Shown here piece after piece: positions 8,765 through 16,599 of a stretch of DNA of 64,000 nt (its first letter is position 1; each line of letters starts with the position of its first letter). Source of the DNA: an uncultured Clostridia bacterium (GTDB lineage Bacteria > Bacillota > Clostridia > Saccharofermentanales > Saccharofermentanaceae). The notes beneath the pieces were generated by a model that was not told where the DNA came from, ran no database searches, and saw nothing but the letters and a program-made list of their open reading frames with translations. The stretch covers positions 62,001-126,000 of the forward strand of contig CAMYXF010000005.1 in assembly GCA_947303185.1 (NCBI GenBank), in the 5' to 3' direction. The translations under genes were made by a program, and so were the position numbers.

Positions 8765-10221
8765 GCCTTCTTCTCCTTACCACCAATAATACCCTTAATC
8801 GTGTCTAACAGATAGTCAAAACTTTCCATCTTGAACAGTTTTGAGCAGACGACATATATAGCAACGCCAAGGGGAATCTGTATCACAAGAGTAATGAGAT
8901 CGCTTAATCCGAGGAAGTTTACACAGTAAACGATTCCGCCCATTCCCCAGGCCAGAAGGATAGTCGGGATAATATCCTTAAGCTGCTCGAAGTAGCCGTA
9001 GTTGATGAGTTTTTTGTTCGGCCAGGTGTTGATTACCTGACAGATGAAGCTGTTTATGAGCATGGAAACTGCAATTGCCATTACTCCGTGCCACATTGAG
9101 ATCAGGAGCAGTGTAATTCCCACGATTTTCTTTATGATCTCAAGCTTAAGGAACATGTCACTTCTTCCAAGTGCTTTGATCGCATTCAGATTAGCCGTAT
9201 GGAGCGGATAGAATGTGTAGGAAACGCAAAGGATGATCATGTAAGGAACAACCGGAGCCCAGACATCAGGCAGTATCAGCGAGACTATCTGTGTAGAACA
9301 TGCGGCAAGACCTGCCATCATCGGAGCCATAAGGAAAATGCTTGTTTTCATGGCTCTTCTGGTCATGCTCTTAACACGCTCAGTGTCGTCCTGGACTCCT
9401 GACATCGCAGGGAACAAAACAGTATCGATCGAAGTGTTGATGTTCGTTGTCAGAAAGCTCGGGAACTGATTTGCCCTGTCATAGAAAGCAAGATCTGCTT
9501 TGGTGTACATCTTACCTATGATCAGTGATCTGAGCTGCTCATAACCTGTATCAAGGAGCTGCGATACCAGAAGCTTCCATCCGTATGCAAACAGCACCTT
9601 GAGTCTCTTGAATGAGAAATAAAACTCGGGTTTCCACTTAACGGTTATCCACAGGATGATCGTGTCGATCGCAGTATTTGAGACTGACTGTATTACAAGC
9701 GCCCACATGCCGTAGCCTTTGAACGCGAGAACGATTCCCGCAACAGCGGCAAATATCGTTCCGCCAAGCGTGGAAAAGAAGAATCTCTTGAACTGGAGAT
9801 TTCTGGAAACATAAGCCAGCTGTACGTTCTTAACGCCGGAAAATACTACGGTAAGACCTAATACTCTGATGATAGGTGTAAGCGACGGATCGTCGTAGAA
9901 ATTTGCAAAGAACGGTGATGCAATAAACAGTATCGTGTAAAGGAAAGCGCAGAATACGATGTTGAAAAAGAATACCGTCGAAAAGTCTTTGTTATCGGCA
10001 TCTTTCTTTTGGATCAGCGCATTACCCAATCCGCTGTCTACAAAGACCTGCATTATGGTTATGACTACAAGTACAAGCGCGATGGAGCCGAACAGGTCAG
10101 GATCCAATACGTTCGCCAATACCAGAGCGACAACAAGTTCAACGCCTCTTGCGCCGAAACGTTCAAACAGTCTCCATAAAAAACCCGAAAGGACTTTGCT
10201 TTTCGTCTGATCTGCTTCCAT
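8761..10221 (-). CDS. Wzx-type oligosaccharide flippase (MOP superfamily)
   Basis: A 486-residue polytopic protein with about 12-14 hydrophobic segments. It opens with SKVLSGFLWRLFERFGARG, typical of WzxC/lipopolysaccharide biosynthesis flippases. Such proteins move undecaprenyl-linked repeat units across the cytoplasmic membrane. It is the only flippase recognised in the locus, so export by a Wzx/Wzy-type route fits the two O-antigen-ligase-type proteins at 93 and 24,221. It is preceded by an AGGTAAG-type site and follows the GT2 gene closely. Confidence 0.87.
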   Translation of the reverse strand: MEADQTKSKVLSGFLWRLFERFGARGVELVVALVLANVLDPDLFGSIALVLVVITIMQVFVDSGLGNALIQKKDADNKDFSTVFFFNIVFCAFLYTILFIASPFFANFYDDPSLTPIIRVLGLTVVFSGVKNVQLAYVSRNLQFKRFFFSTLGGTIFAAVAGIVLAFKGYGMWALVIQSVSNTAIDTIILWITVKWKPEFYFSFKRLKVLFAYGWKLLVSQLLDTGYEQLRSLIIGKMYTKADLAFYDRANQFPSFLTTNINTSIDTVLFPAMSGVQDDTERVKSMTRRAMKTSIFLMAPMMAGLAACSTQIVSLILPDVWAPVVPYMIILCVSYTFYPLHTANLNAIKALGRSDMFLKLEIIKKIVGITLLLISMWHGVMAIAVSMLINSFICQVINTWPNKKLINYGYFEQLKDIIPTILLAWGMGGIVYCVNFLGLSDLITLVIQIPLGVAIYVVCSKLFKMESFDYLLDTIKGIIGGKEKKA

Positions 10222-10225
10222 CTTC

Positions 10226-11068
10226 TTACCTGTTAAACAATATCAGTAACTTCAGATGCACCTTTGCAATGAACAATCTGAAGATCATCTTTGACAGCAT
10301 TTTGTGATACTTTTTCCCCGTGTCGATATCGAGCTGTTTTAAGCAGGCACTTGTCTCGTTAACAGAGACAAGGTTTGCTTTGCGGTTTTTATCAACCTTA
10401 ACCGACCAGGATCCCGGAACAGAAACGCGGTAAGCAGACATATTATCCGGGAGATATAACATGCCTCCTCTTAAAGAACCGCCGATCTGGATCGTATAAT
10501 CGATCGGGTTTATCTCGAAGAATTTCTTAGGTTCAGTTACGATCTCTTTTTTGAAGAACAGCGAACTGGTAGCAACAAAGCTTCCGCCGCCTGAGATAAC
10601 ATCTTCAACGGGTATGACAGTTACTTCATCGTAATGATGGACTTTACCCTGCAAAGAACCGTCTTCCGCATTTATCAGGTCAGATGAATGCGCGCAGATG
10701 TCGATGCCGGGATGCGCTTTTAGGCTGTCATACTGTTTCTGAAGCTTTAAAGGATCCGTCCAGTAGTCGTCACCTTCACACATGGCAATATAGTTGCCTT
10801 TTACGCGCGGATACTGAAACTGGCAAAGGATCGAGAAAACCTTGTGGTACTGGTTCTCCTTCTGATAGATCGGCTTGATTAAATCGGGATATTTTTCTTC
10901 GAACTCCCTGATTATATCTGCAGTGTCATCAGTCGAAGCATCGTCGTGAACCAGGATTTCATATTTGAAATCCGTCTTCTGCATTACAAAACCATTCAGT
11001 GCATCTCTTATGTACTTGCCATGGTTATACGTATTGCATACGATACTTACTTCGACATTATTACCCAT
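10226..11068 (-). CDS. Glycosyltransferase family 2
   Basis: A 280-residue GT-A fold protein beginning with VEVSIVCNTYNHGKYIRDAL. It has the nucleotide-binding LVHDDASTDDT near residues 39-49 and a metal-binding EGDDYW near residue 98. It probably adds a sugar to the lipid-linked repeat. It sits between the phosphonopyruvate decarboxylase and the flippase, with 16 and 4 bases between genes, so it belongs to the same transcript. Donor and acceptor are unknown. Confidence 0.87.
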   Translation of the reverse strand: MGNNVEVSIVCNTYNHGKYIRDALNGFVMQKTDFKYEILVHDDASTDDTADIIREFEEKYPDLIKPIYQKENQYHKVFSILCQFQYPRVKGNYIAMCEGDDYWTDPLKLQKQYDSLKAHPGIDICAHSSDLINAEDGSLQGKVHHYDEVTVIPVEDVISGGGSFVATSSLFFKKEIVTEPKKFFEINPIDYTIQIGGSLRGGMLYLPDNMSAYRVSVPGSWSVKVDKNRKANLVSVNETSACLKQLDIDTGKKYHKMLSKMIFRLFIAKVHLKLLILFNR

Positions 11069-11084
11069 CAGTAAATAACTCCGA

Positions 11085-12212
11085 TCAGTTACCGCATGAA
11101 TTAAGATAATTCATGAAGTTTTCTTTGTTCTCAAGCGCTGTTGTAGTCGGTCTTCCGAGATCGTCTCTTGCTCCGATGGAGCACTTAACTTCGATAAGGC
11201 TTAATTCCTTGCGTGCCTTAGCAGCCTCAAGTTCCTTATCAAGATCATCGAAATTATCAACGCATACTGCATTGGGATATCCGCATGCCTTAGCGATGGC
11301 AACTACGTCGATCGATCCAGCAACTGTAGGCATTCCTCCGACAGTCTCGTGTGCGCTGTTGTTGATCACAACGTGGATGAGATTAGAGGGCTTGTTAGCG
11401 CCGAGCACAGCCATGGAACCCATGTGCATCAACACTGCGCCGTCACCGTCAACGCACCATACTCTTGTATCAGGCTTGTTGATGGCAACGCCAAGAGCGA
11501 TGGATGAAGAGTGGCCCATTGAACCTACAGTAAGGAAGTCATACTTGTGTGACTGTCCGTTAGCTACTCTCGTCTCGAAAAGCTCTCTTGATGCCTTACC
11601 CGTTGTTGATACGATCGGATCTTCACCTGAAGCCTTTACGATGTGCTGGATGATCTCTTCACGGATCATCTTGTTGTCATTCTTGTATTCGACTTTTCCG
11701 TCGAAAGAAAGAGCACCCTTGCGGATGACGAATGCTACATCCTTACCTGTAGCAAGGATCTCTCTGAACTCTGCCATCTTTGCTTCGACTTCTTCATCAG
11801 TCGTGTCCTTGCCGATGGCAAATGTAGCAATGTCCATGTCTTCCAAAAGCTTAATGGTAACTTCGCCCTGATAGATGTGCTGGGGCTCGTCGTGAATACC
11901 GGGCTCGCCTCTCCAGCCTACGATGAATACCATCGGGATCGCATATACCTTATCGTTCAGGAGTGAAGCAACAGGATTGATGATGTTGCCCTCACCTGAA
12001 TTCTGCATGTAAACAACCGGAACCTTGCCTGTAGCGAGGTGGTAGCCTGCAGCAAGAGCCGTGCAGTTTCCTTCGTTTGCAGCGATTACGTGATGTTTGG
12101 GATCGATACCGTATGTTGCCATAAGGTAATTGCAGAGTGCCTTAAGCTGGCTGTCCGGAACTCCGGAGTAAAAGTCAGCGCCGATTATTTCAACAAGTTT
12201 TTCTACTTTCAT
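11085..12212 (-). CDS. aepY: Phosphonopyruvate decarboxylase
   Basis: A 375-residue thiamine-diphosphate enzyme. The N-terminal part has the family-typical FYSGVPDSQLKALCNY and the glutamate region ANEGN; the C-terminal part has VDGDGAVLMHMGSMA followed by NN, the TPP/metal motif. It decarboxylates phosphonopyruvate to phosphonoacetaldehyde, the step that pulls the unfavourable PEP mutase reaction forward. The PEP mutase and AEP transaminase genes lie directly upstream in the same operon, which completes the pathway. Confidence 0.93.
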   Translation of the reverse strand: MKVEKLVEIIGADFYSGVPDSQLKALCNYLMATYGIDPKHHVIAANEGNCTALAAGYHLATGKVPVVYMQNSGEGNIINPVASLLNDKVYAIPMVFIVGWRGEPGIHDEPQHIYQGEVTIKLLEDMDIATFAIGKDTTDEEVEAKMAEFREILATGKDVAFVIRKGALSFDGKVEYKNDNKMIREEIIQHIVKASGEDPIVSTTGKASRELFETRVANGQSHKYDFLTVGSMGHSSSIALGVAINKPDTRVWCVDGDGAVLMHMGSMAVLGANKPSNLIHVVINNSAHETVGGMPTVAGSIDVVAIAKACGYPNAVCVDNFDDLDKELEAAKARKELSLIEVKCSIGARDDLGRPTTTALENKENFMNYLNSCGN

Positions 12213-12234
12213 TCTGATCTCCTAAAAGGGTATA

Positions 12235-13530
12235 TTATAACTCATCGATGAGAGTGATGATGTCTTTGATCTTCATGAGCCTGTCATCTACTTCCTTGGC
12301 TCTGTGATAACGGAGGATGTCCTCTGCTGTCTTCTGCATTGCCGGGAAAGCAGATCTTGTAAGCTGGTTAGCGTAAATGACGATGTTAACGCCGTGAGCA
12401 GCAAGTTCTTCTTCTGTGATTACGTTGAAGCTTGAAGGAACGACAACGATAGGAGTCTCCTTGTTGTCAGCTCTGAATTCATCGCAGAACTCAAGGATCT
12501 CATCGGGTTCCTTTCTTCTTGAGTGGATCATGATGCCGTCAGCACCTGCAGCAACGAATGCGTGTGCACGTGCCAAAGCATCTTCCATACCCTGCTCAAG
12601 GATAAGGCTCTCGATACGTGCGATGATCATGAAGTCATCTGTGAGCTGTGCCTTCTTACCAGCAGCGATCTTTGCGCTCATCTCTTCGATGGTTGCCTGT
12701 GTCTGCTTTACTTCAGTTCCGAAAAGGGAATTCTTCTTAAGACCCTTCTTATCTTCGATGATGACAGCTGATACGCCCATCTTTTCGAGTGAACGTACTG
12801 TATATACAAAGTGCTCTGTAAGTCCGCCTGTATCACCGTCGAAGATGATAGGCTTTGTTGTAACTTCGGTAATATCATCGATAGTTCTGAATCTTGATGT
12901 CATGTCAACGAGCTCGATGTCAGGCTTACCCTTTGCTGTTGAATCGCAAAGTGATGAGATCCACATTGCATCGAACTGGTCGAGCTTTCCGTCATGCTCA
13001 ACGACTGTCTTCTCTACGATAAGACCTGTAAGACCGCTGTGTGCCTCCATAGCCTTTACGATAGGTGTCATGGAGATCAGCTGGCGGAGTCTCTTTCTTC
13101 TGTACTCAGGCATAGCGAGCTTTTCACGAAGCTGCATGTCGATCTTCTTAACTTTCTCGTTGTATGTGTAAGGAATGTCAACGAGCTCTCCGCCGTATTC
13201 CTTTACAAGACCGTCAACGTGGTCACGGATAGCCTTCTCAGGACCTTCCTTCCAGTTGTCGCCGTGAAGTACATAGTCAGGCTTGATGAGGTTGATTACA
13301 TCATCGTAAAGCATGTCATTCTGGATGACTACTTCATCAACGCCTTCGATGCTTCTGTAAAGCTTGAGTCTTTCCTCCTGGCTTACAGTGGGGAATTTGT
13401 TGTAACGGATGGAGGCAGCGTCTGAAAGGCAGCCGATAATGACTCTTCCTCTCTTCTTAGCCTCATTGATGATGTTTAAATGACCTTCATGGATAACATC
13501 AGTGCAAAAACAAGTGTATGCAGTCTTCAT
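12235..13530 (-). CDS. aepX: Phosphoenolpyruvate mutase with fused N-terminal nucleotidyltransferase domain
   Basis: A 431-residue fusion. Residues 1 to about 130 are a TagD/RfaE-like nucleotidyltransferase domain with the HxGH motif HEGH at 14-17 and a FPTVSQEERL segment near residue 46. Residues about 145-425 are PEP mutase, with DGDTGG at 231-236 and the diagnostic mutase motif EDKKGLKKNS at 259-268, which separates it from isocitrate lyase-like enzymes. The mutase forms the C-P bond, turning PEP into phosphonopyruvate. The fused domain could activate an intermediate with CTP. The next gene, phosphonopyruvate decarboxylase, starts 22 bases on. Confidence 0.94.
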   Translation of the reverse strand: MKTAYTCFCTDVIHEGHLNIINEAKKRGRVIIGCLSDAASIRYNKFPTVSQEERLKLYRSIEGVDEVVIQNDMLYDDVINLIKPDYVLHGDNWKEGPEKAIRDHVDGLVKEYGGELVDIPYTYNEKVKKIDMQLREKLAMPEYRRKRLRQLISMTPIVKAMEAHSGLTGLIVEKTVVEHDGKLDQFDAMWISSLCDSTAKGKPDIELVDMTSRFRTIDDITEVTTKPIIFDGDTGGLTEHFVYTVRSLEKMGVSAVIIEDKKGLKKNSLFGTEVKQTQATIEEMSAKIAAGKKAQLTDDFMIIARIESLILEQGMEDALARAHAFVAAGADGIMIHSRRKEPDEILEFCDEFRADNKETPIVVVPSSFNVITEEELAAHGVNIVIYANQLTRSAFPAMQKTAEDILRYHRAKEVDDRLMKIKDIITLIDEL

Positions 13531-13539
13531 ATTCTCTCC

Positions 13540-14673
13540 TCAACCTTTATACTGAACGGGCACCTGGACGCCTGTTGATACGAGTGCTTCCTTAAATACG
13601 ACAAAGAAATCCTTTATGTCTGCTTCATCGATAGCGCCGAGTGAGCAGAGACGGAATGTGTTTGTCGTGCTGATCTTACCGGGATAGATGGTAAATCCTC
13701 TTTCGTAGCAGTAATCGTGAACCTTCTCGAAGCTCCAGTTAGGATCGTCGGGATAGATTGCAGAAGATACGAGTCCTGCTCTTTCTTCGGGCTTGATTAC
13801 CTGCTTAAAGCCGAGCTCATCAAGACCTGCGTTGATAGCATTAAATACGCGTGTGTGGCGAGCCCACTTTGCCTCTTCGCCTTCTGCCCAGTACTCTTTG
13901 AGAGCCTGGATCGTAGCATAGATCGTCTGGACCGGAGGTGTGAAATGCATCTCGCCTGTCTTCTCGAAGCACTCATACTGCAGATAGAGATTGCAGTAGT
14001 AGCTTCTCTTCGGGAAATCCTTTGACTTCTCGATGATGGATCTGTTGCCGACTACGAATGAAAGGCCTGTGAAAGACATGAGGCCCTTCTGTGCTGAAGC
14101 CATGCAGAAATCGATATTGTCTTCTTCGATGTTGATAGGTCTCATCGCATATGTGGATGTTGTATCAACAGTGAAGATAGCGTTGTACTTGTGAACGAGA
14201 GCGCCGATCTCCCTGATTGGGTTAAGGATTCCGGTACCTGTCTCGTTATGAGTTGTGTGAACGAGTCCGATATCCGGGTTGTCCTTTAATGTCTGCTCAA
14301 CTACTGCAAGGTCAGGTCTCTGGTCTACAGGGAACTTGAGGTCGATGTGAGGGAGACCGTAGAACTGGCAGATCTCAACGGCACGAGAAGAATAAGCGCC
14401 GTTGTTGATGACAAGAACCTTCTTACCTTCAGCAAGAAGGCTGTTGATGCAGATGTCGATATTGATAGTGCCTGAACCGCAGAACAGGACGCTTGTGTAC
14501 TTTTCGAGATCGCCGTGAACGATCTTAACGAGGTCTTCGCGAAGGCCCTTCATGAGTCCTGCGAATTCCTTCTCACGGGGACAGATGTCAGGTACTACCT
14601 GAGCATACTTTACCGTATCCGTCGTTGTGGACGGACCGGGGTTGAGCAAAACGTTTCTTTTTACCGGATCCAT
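13540..14673 (-). CDS. aepZ: 2-aminoethylphosphonate:pyruvate-type aminotransferase
   Basis: A 377-residue fold-type-I PLP enzyme starting with VLLNPGPSTTTDTV, the class V / PhnW opening. The PLP lysine is K196 in MASAQKGLMSF, D170 (FTVDTTST) is the cofactor aspartate, and GSGT near residue 67 binds phosphate. Run in the biosynthetic direction it converts phosphonoacetaldehyde to 2-aminoethylphosphonate. Genes for phosphonate degradation were not seen nearby, while PEP mutase and decarboxylase flank it, so synthesis is the likely direction. It is ten bases from the PEP mutase gene. Confidence 0.9.
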   Translation of the reverse strand: MDPVKRNVLLNPGPSTTTDTVKYAQVVPDICPREKEFAGLMKGLREDLVKIVHGDLEKYTSVLFCGSGTINIDICINSLLAEGKKVLVINNGAYSSRAVEICQFYGLPHIDLKFPVDQRPDLAVVEQTLKDNPDIGLVHTTHNETGTGILNPIREIGALVHKYNAIFTVDTTSTYAMRPINIEEDNIDFCMASAQKGLMSFTGLSFVVGNRSIIEKSKDFPKRSYYCNLYLQYECFEKTGEMHFTPPVQTIYATIQALKEYWAEGEEAKWARHTRVFNAINAGLDELGFKQVIKPEERAGLVSSAIYPDDPNWSFEKVHDYCYERGFTIYPGKISTTNTFRLCSLGAIDEADIKDFFVVFKEALVSTGVQVPVQYKG

Positions 14674-14688
14674 GTATTTTCGCCTCCA

Positions 14689-15579
14689 TTAAACATCGTA
14701 TGTGGGATCGATCTGCTTGAGTTCCTTGAAAGTGTCGATCTCGACGATATCCTCGTCGAAGCACTCACGGACCTCAACAGCATAGTTCTTCTTCTTGTAA
14801 ACAAGGGGCACCTGCTCCCAATATCTCTCTTTGCCGCCAGGCATTGAATAAACTTCAGGAATATCGTTAGCGAGCTTCTTGCCGTCTTCAGCGTTCCAGT
14901 AGCTGATGCCTACCATCTGCCAGCAGTCTTCACCGCCGACCTTCTCTTCTGTGATGACCTTGTCCTTGACCTCAAAGCACCAGTCGTCCGTTCGGTCCTT
15001 CTTGATAGCGAGGAAGTCGGATGTGTAGTGATACTTTGTGATGATCTTGGGGTTCGATAACAGGAGGTCTGCCTCGAAAACATATGCGTTGGACAAAAGC
15101 TCCTTCGCGATCATGGAAGAGCTGATGTTATTAGCTTCGTTGTAAACAGGATTTTCCAAAAACTTGATCGTGGGGTACTTATAGAGGAGCTGGTCGAACT
15201 GCTCTGCGAGATAACCGCGGACGATGTAGATCTCTTCGATACCTGCTTCAAGGCATGCATCCAGAAGATGATCGATGATCCTTGTACCCTTAACTCTTAC
15301 GAGCGGCTTGGGTGTATTGAACGTGATCGGAACAAGTCTGGAGCCGAAGCCTGCAGCGATGAAAACTGCCCTCTTTGCTCTGTACGGTTCAAGAGCGTTC
15401 AATCCGTTCTCAGTGATAGCGCCGTTTGAAACAAATCCGAGATCCGTCAGTTCCTTGATGACCCTGTTGATCGTTCCGAGGCTGTGACCTGTAAGTTTTT
15501 CTAAATCTCTTTGTGTATAAGAATCTGTTTGAACAGCCATCTTCTCCAACACATCGAACTGTTTTCTTGTAAGGCTCAT
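14689..15579 (-). CDS. pntC: HTH-nucleotidyltransferase, PntC/LicC-like (likely CTP:2-aminoethylphosphonate cytidylyltransferase)
   Basis: A 296-residue protein in two parts. Residues 1-65 look like a winged helix-turn-helix (TQRDLEKLTGHSLGTINRVI). Residues 70-296 are a sugar-nucleotidyltransferase fold with AVFIAAGFGSRLVPIT and a conserved PKPLVRVKG lysine block. LicC activates phosphocholine and PntC activates 2-aminoethylphosphonate with CTP; the phosphonate genes downstream favour the PntC role. It is the first gene of the operon, with a GGAGGT site five bases upstream of the ATG and a good promoter. The HTH could let it sense or regulate its own operon. The gene symbol is by context. Confidence 0.8.
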   Translation of the reverse strand: MSLTRKQFDVLEKMAVQTDSYTQRDLEKLTGHSLGTINRVIKELTDLGFVSNGAITENGLNALEPYRAKRAVFIAAGFGSRLVPITFNTPKPLVRVKGTRIIDHLLDACLEAGIEEIYIVRGYLAEQFDQLLYKYPTIKFLENPVYNEANNISSSMIAKELLSNAYVFEADLLLSNPKIITKYHYTSDFLAIKKDRTDDWCFEVKDKVITEEKVGGEDCWQMVGISYWNAEDGKKLANDIPEVYSMPGGKERYWEQVPLVYKKKNYAVEVRECFDEDIVEIDTFKELKQIDPTYDV

Positions 15580-15608
15580 AGTAACCTCCGATGTTTAATA
15601 TCGGGTCA

Positions 15609-15637
15609 TTTCTACACCTATTTTGAACATGAGTCAA
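15609..15637 (-). promoter_or_regulatory. Promoter of the phosphonate/polysaccharide operon
   Basis: Read on the minus strand, TTGACT (15632-15637) is followed after 17 bases by TAGAAA (15609-15614). Transcription would begin near 15,602, about 22 bases before the start codon. No other comparably good promoter was noticed between the genes down to 3,708, consistent with one long transcript. The -10 hexamer is imperfect. Confidence 0.5.
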
Positions 15638-15687
15638 GTTATTTAATGTAAATGCCACATAACTGCACCATATTGTCATAAAAAGTG

Positions 15688-15715
15688 TTGCAAATCAGCG
15701 CTCTGAGGGTATAAT
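15688..15715 (+). promoter_or_regulatory. Promoter of the FMN-riboswitch/ribU transcript
   Basis: TTGCAA (15688-15693) and a perfect TATAAT (15710-15715) are separated by 16 bases. Initiation would fall near 15,722, exactly where the riboswitch fold begins. Confidence 0.75.
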
Positions 15716-15719
15716 TGAG

Positions 15720-15852
15720 GCGTCCAAGGCGGAGTGTAATTCTCCGACCGGCGGTGAGCGCCAACAAGCGTAAGCCCGCAAGCCTCATTAATTTTTGTTC
15801 AAAATGAGGTTGACCCGGTGTGATTCCAGGGGCCGACGGTAAAGTCCGGAAG
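15720..15852 (+). ncRNA. FMN riboswitch (RFN element)
   Basis: The leader carries the conserved RFN blocks in order: GGCGGAGTGTAATTCTCCGA, CCGGCGGTGA, AAGCCCGCAAGC, a variable stem (CCTCATT paired with AATGAGG across a T-rich loop), CCGGTGTGATTCCAGG and GCCGACGGTAAAGTCCGGA. This aptamer binds flavin mononucleotide and turns down riboflavin genes. The aptamer ends only about 20 bases before the ATG of the riboflavin transporter, with the ribosome binding site immediately after it. Control by hiding the ribosome binding site is therefore more likely than control by a separate terminator. Confidence 0.95.
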
Positions 15853-15870
15853 AAAGGAAGTGTATTTCTT

Positions 15871-16524
15871 ATGACTGAAACCCAAGTAACCGTTAAGGCG
15901 GATTCTCGTGCTACGCGCAAGATCATGATCCGCAGAATTGCCGCTTGCGCAATTCTCACAGCAATGGCTGTATTGCTCATGTATCTTGAAGTACCGCTCC
16001 CGTTCATGCCTGTGTTCCTGAAGTTCGACTTTGCCGAGCTTCCCGTACTCATCGGCACATTCGCTCTCGGTCCTGTCTGGGGCATCGTGATCGAGCTTCT
16101 TAAGAACCTCATCCACCTCCCCGTTACACAGACCATGGGCATCGGCGAGTTGTCAAACTTCATCACGGGTGTAATCTATGTCGGAACAGCAGGTCTCATC
16201 TACCGCAAGTTCCGCACAACAAAAGGCGCTGCCACATCAATGGCAATCGCTACACTCGTACTTGCTGCAGTATCAGTTCCCGTTAACGCATTCATCACTC
16301 TCCCTCTTTATGGTTCCATGATGAACTTCCCCATCGAAGCCATCGTAGGAATGAGTGCTGAAGTTAACCCGCTTGTAAAGGACAAGATCACACTGCTCCT
16401 CGCAGTATTCGTTCCTTTCAATCTCTTCAAGGGTATAGTCGTAGGTCTTATCACGTTCCTTGTTTATAAGCCCATCTCAAAGCTTATCAACAAGACGTAC
16501 GACGAGACCCACGCCAAACAGTAA
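15871..16524 (+). CDS. ribU: ECF transporter S component, riboflavin (RibU)
   Basis: A 217-residue membrane protein with about six hydrophobic segments. It has the RibU-like pattern LMYLEVPLPFMPVFLKFDFAE near residues 43-63, followed by LPVLIGTFALGP. RibU captures riboflavin outside the cell and works with shared EcfA/EcfA'/EcfT energising subunits encoded elsewhere. The start at 15,871 is chosen because AGGAAG lies just upstream and a longer frame would begin inside the riboswitch aptamer. The FMN riboswitch identifies the substrate class strongly. Confidence 0.93.
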   Translation: MTETQVTVKADSRATRKIMIRRIAACAILTAMAVLLMYLEVPLPFMPVFLKFDFAELPVLIGTFALGPVWGIVIELLKNLIHLPVTQTMGIGELSNFITGVIYVGTAGLIYRKFRTTKGAATSMAIATLVLAAVSVPVNAFITLPLYGSMMNFPIEAIVGMSAEVNPLVKDKITLLLAVFVPFNLFKGIVVGLITFLVYKPISKLINKTYDETHAKQ

Positions 16525-16544
16525 TCGTATAAGCAAAAAACAGG

Positions 16545-16582
16545 AAAGCTGCCTCACTTCACACGGGGCAGCTTTTTTGTTG
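16545..16582 (+). terminator. Rho-independent terminator after ribU
   Basis: AAAGCTGCC (16545-16553) pairs perfectly with GGCAGCTTT (16567-16575) over a 13-base loop, and the right arm continues into a six-T run then GTTGT. It lies 21 bases after the ribU stop. Confidence 0.88.
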
Positions 16583-16599
16583 TCTATAATTGGATCAAT

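Noticed and set aside
15820..15870. Longer N-terminus for RibU
   Set aside because: It would begin with GTG inside the conserved FMN aptamer and lacks a ribosome binding site; ATG 15,871 has AGGAAG upstream.
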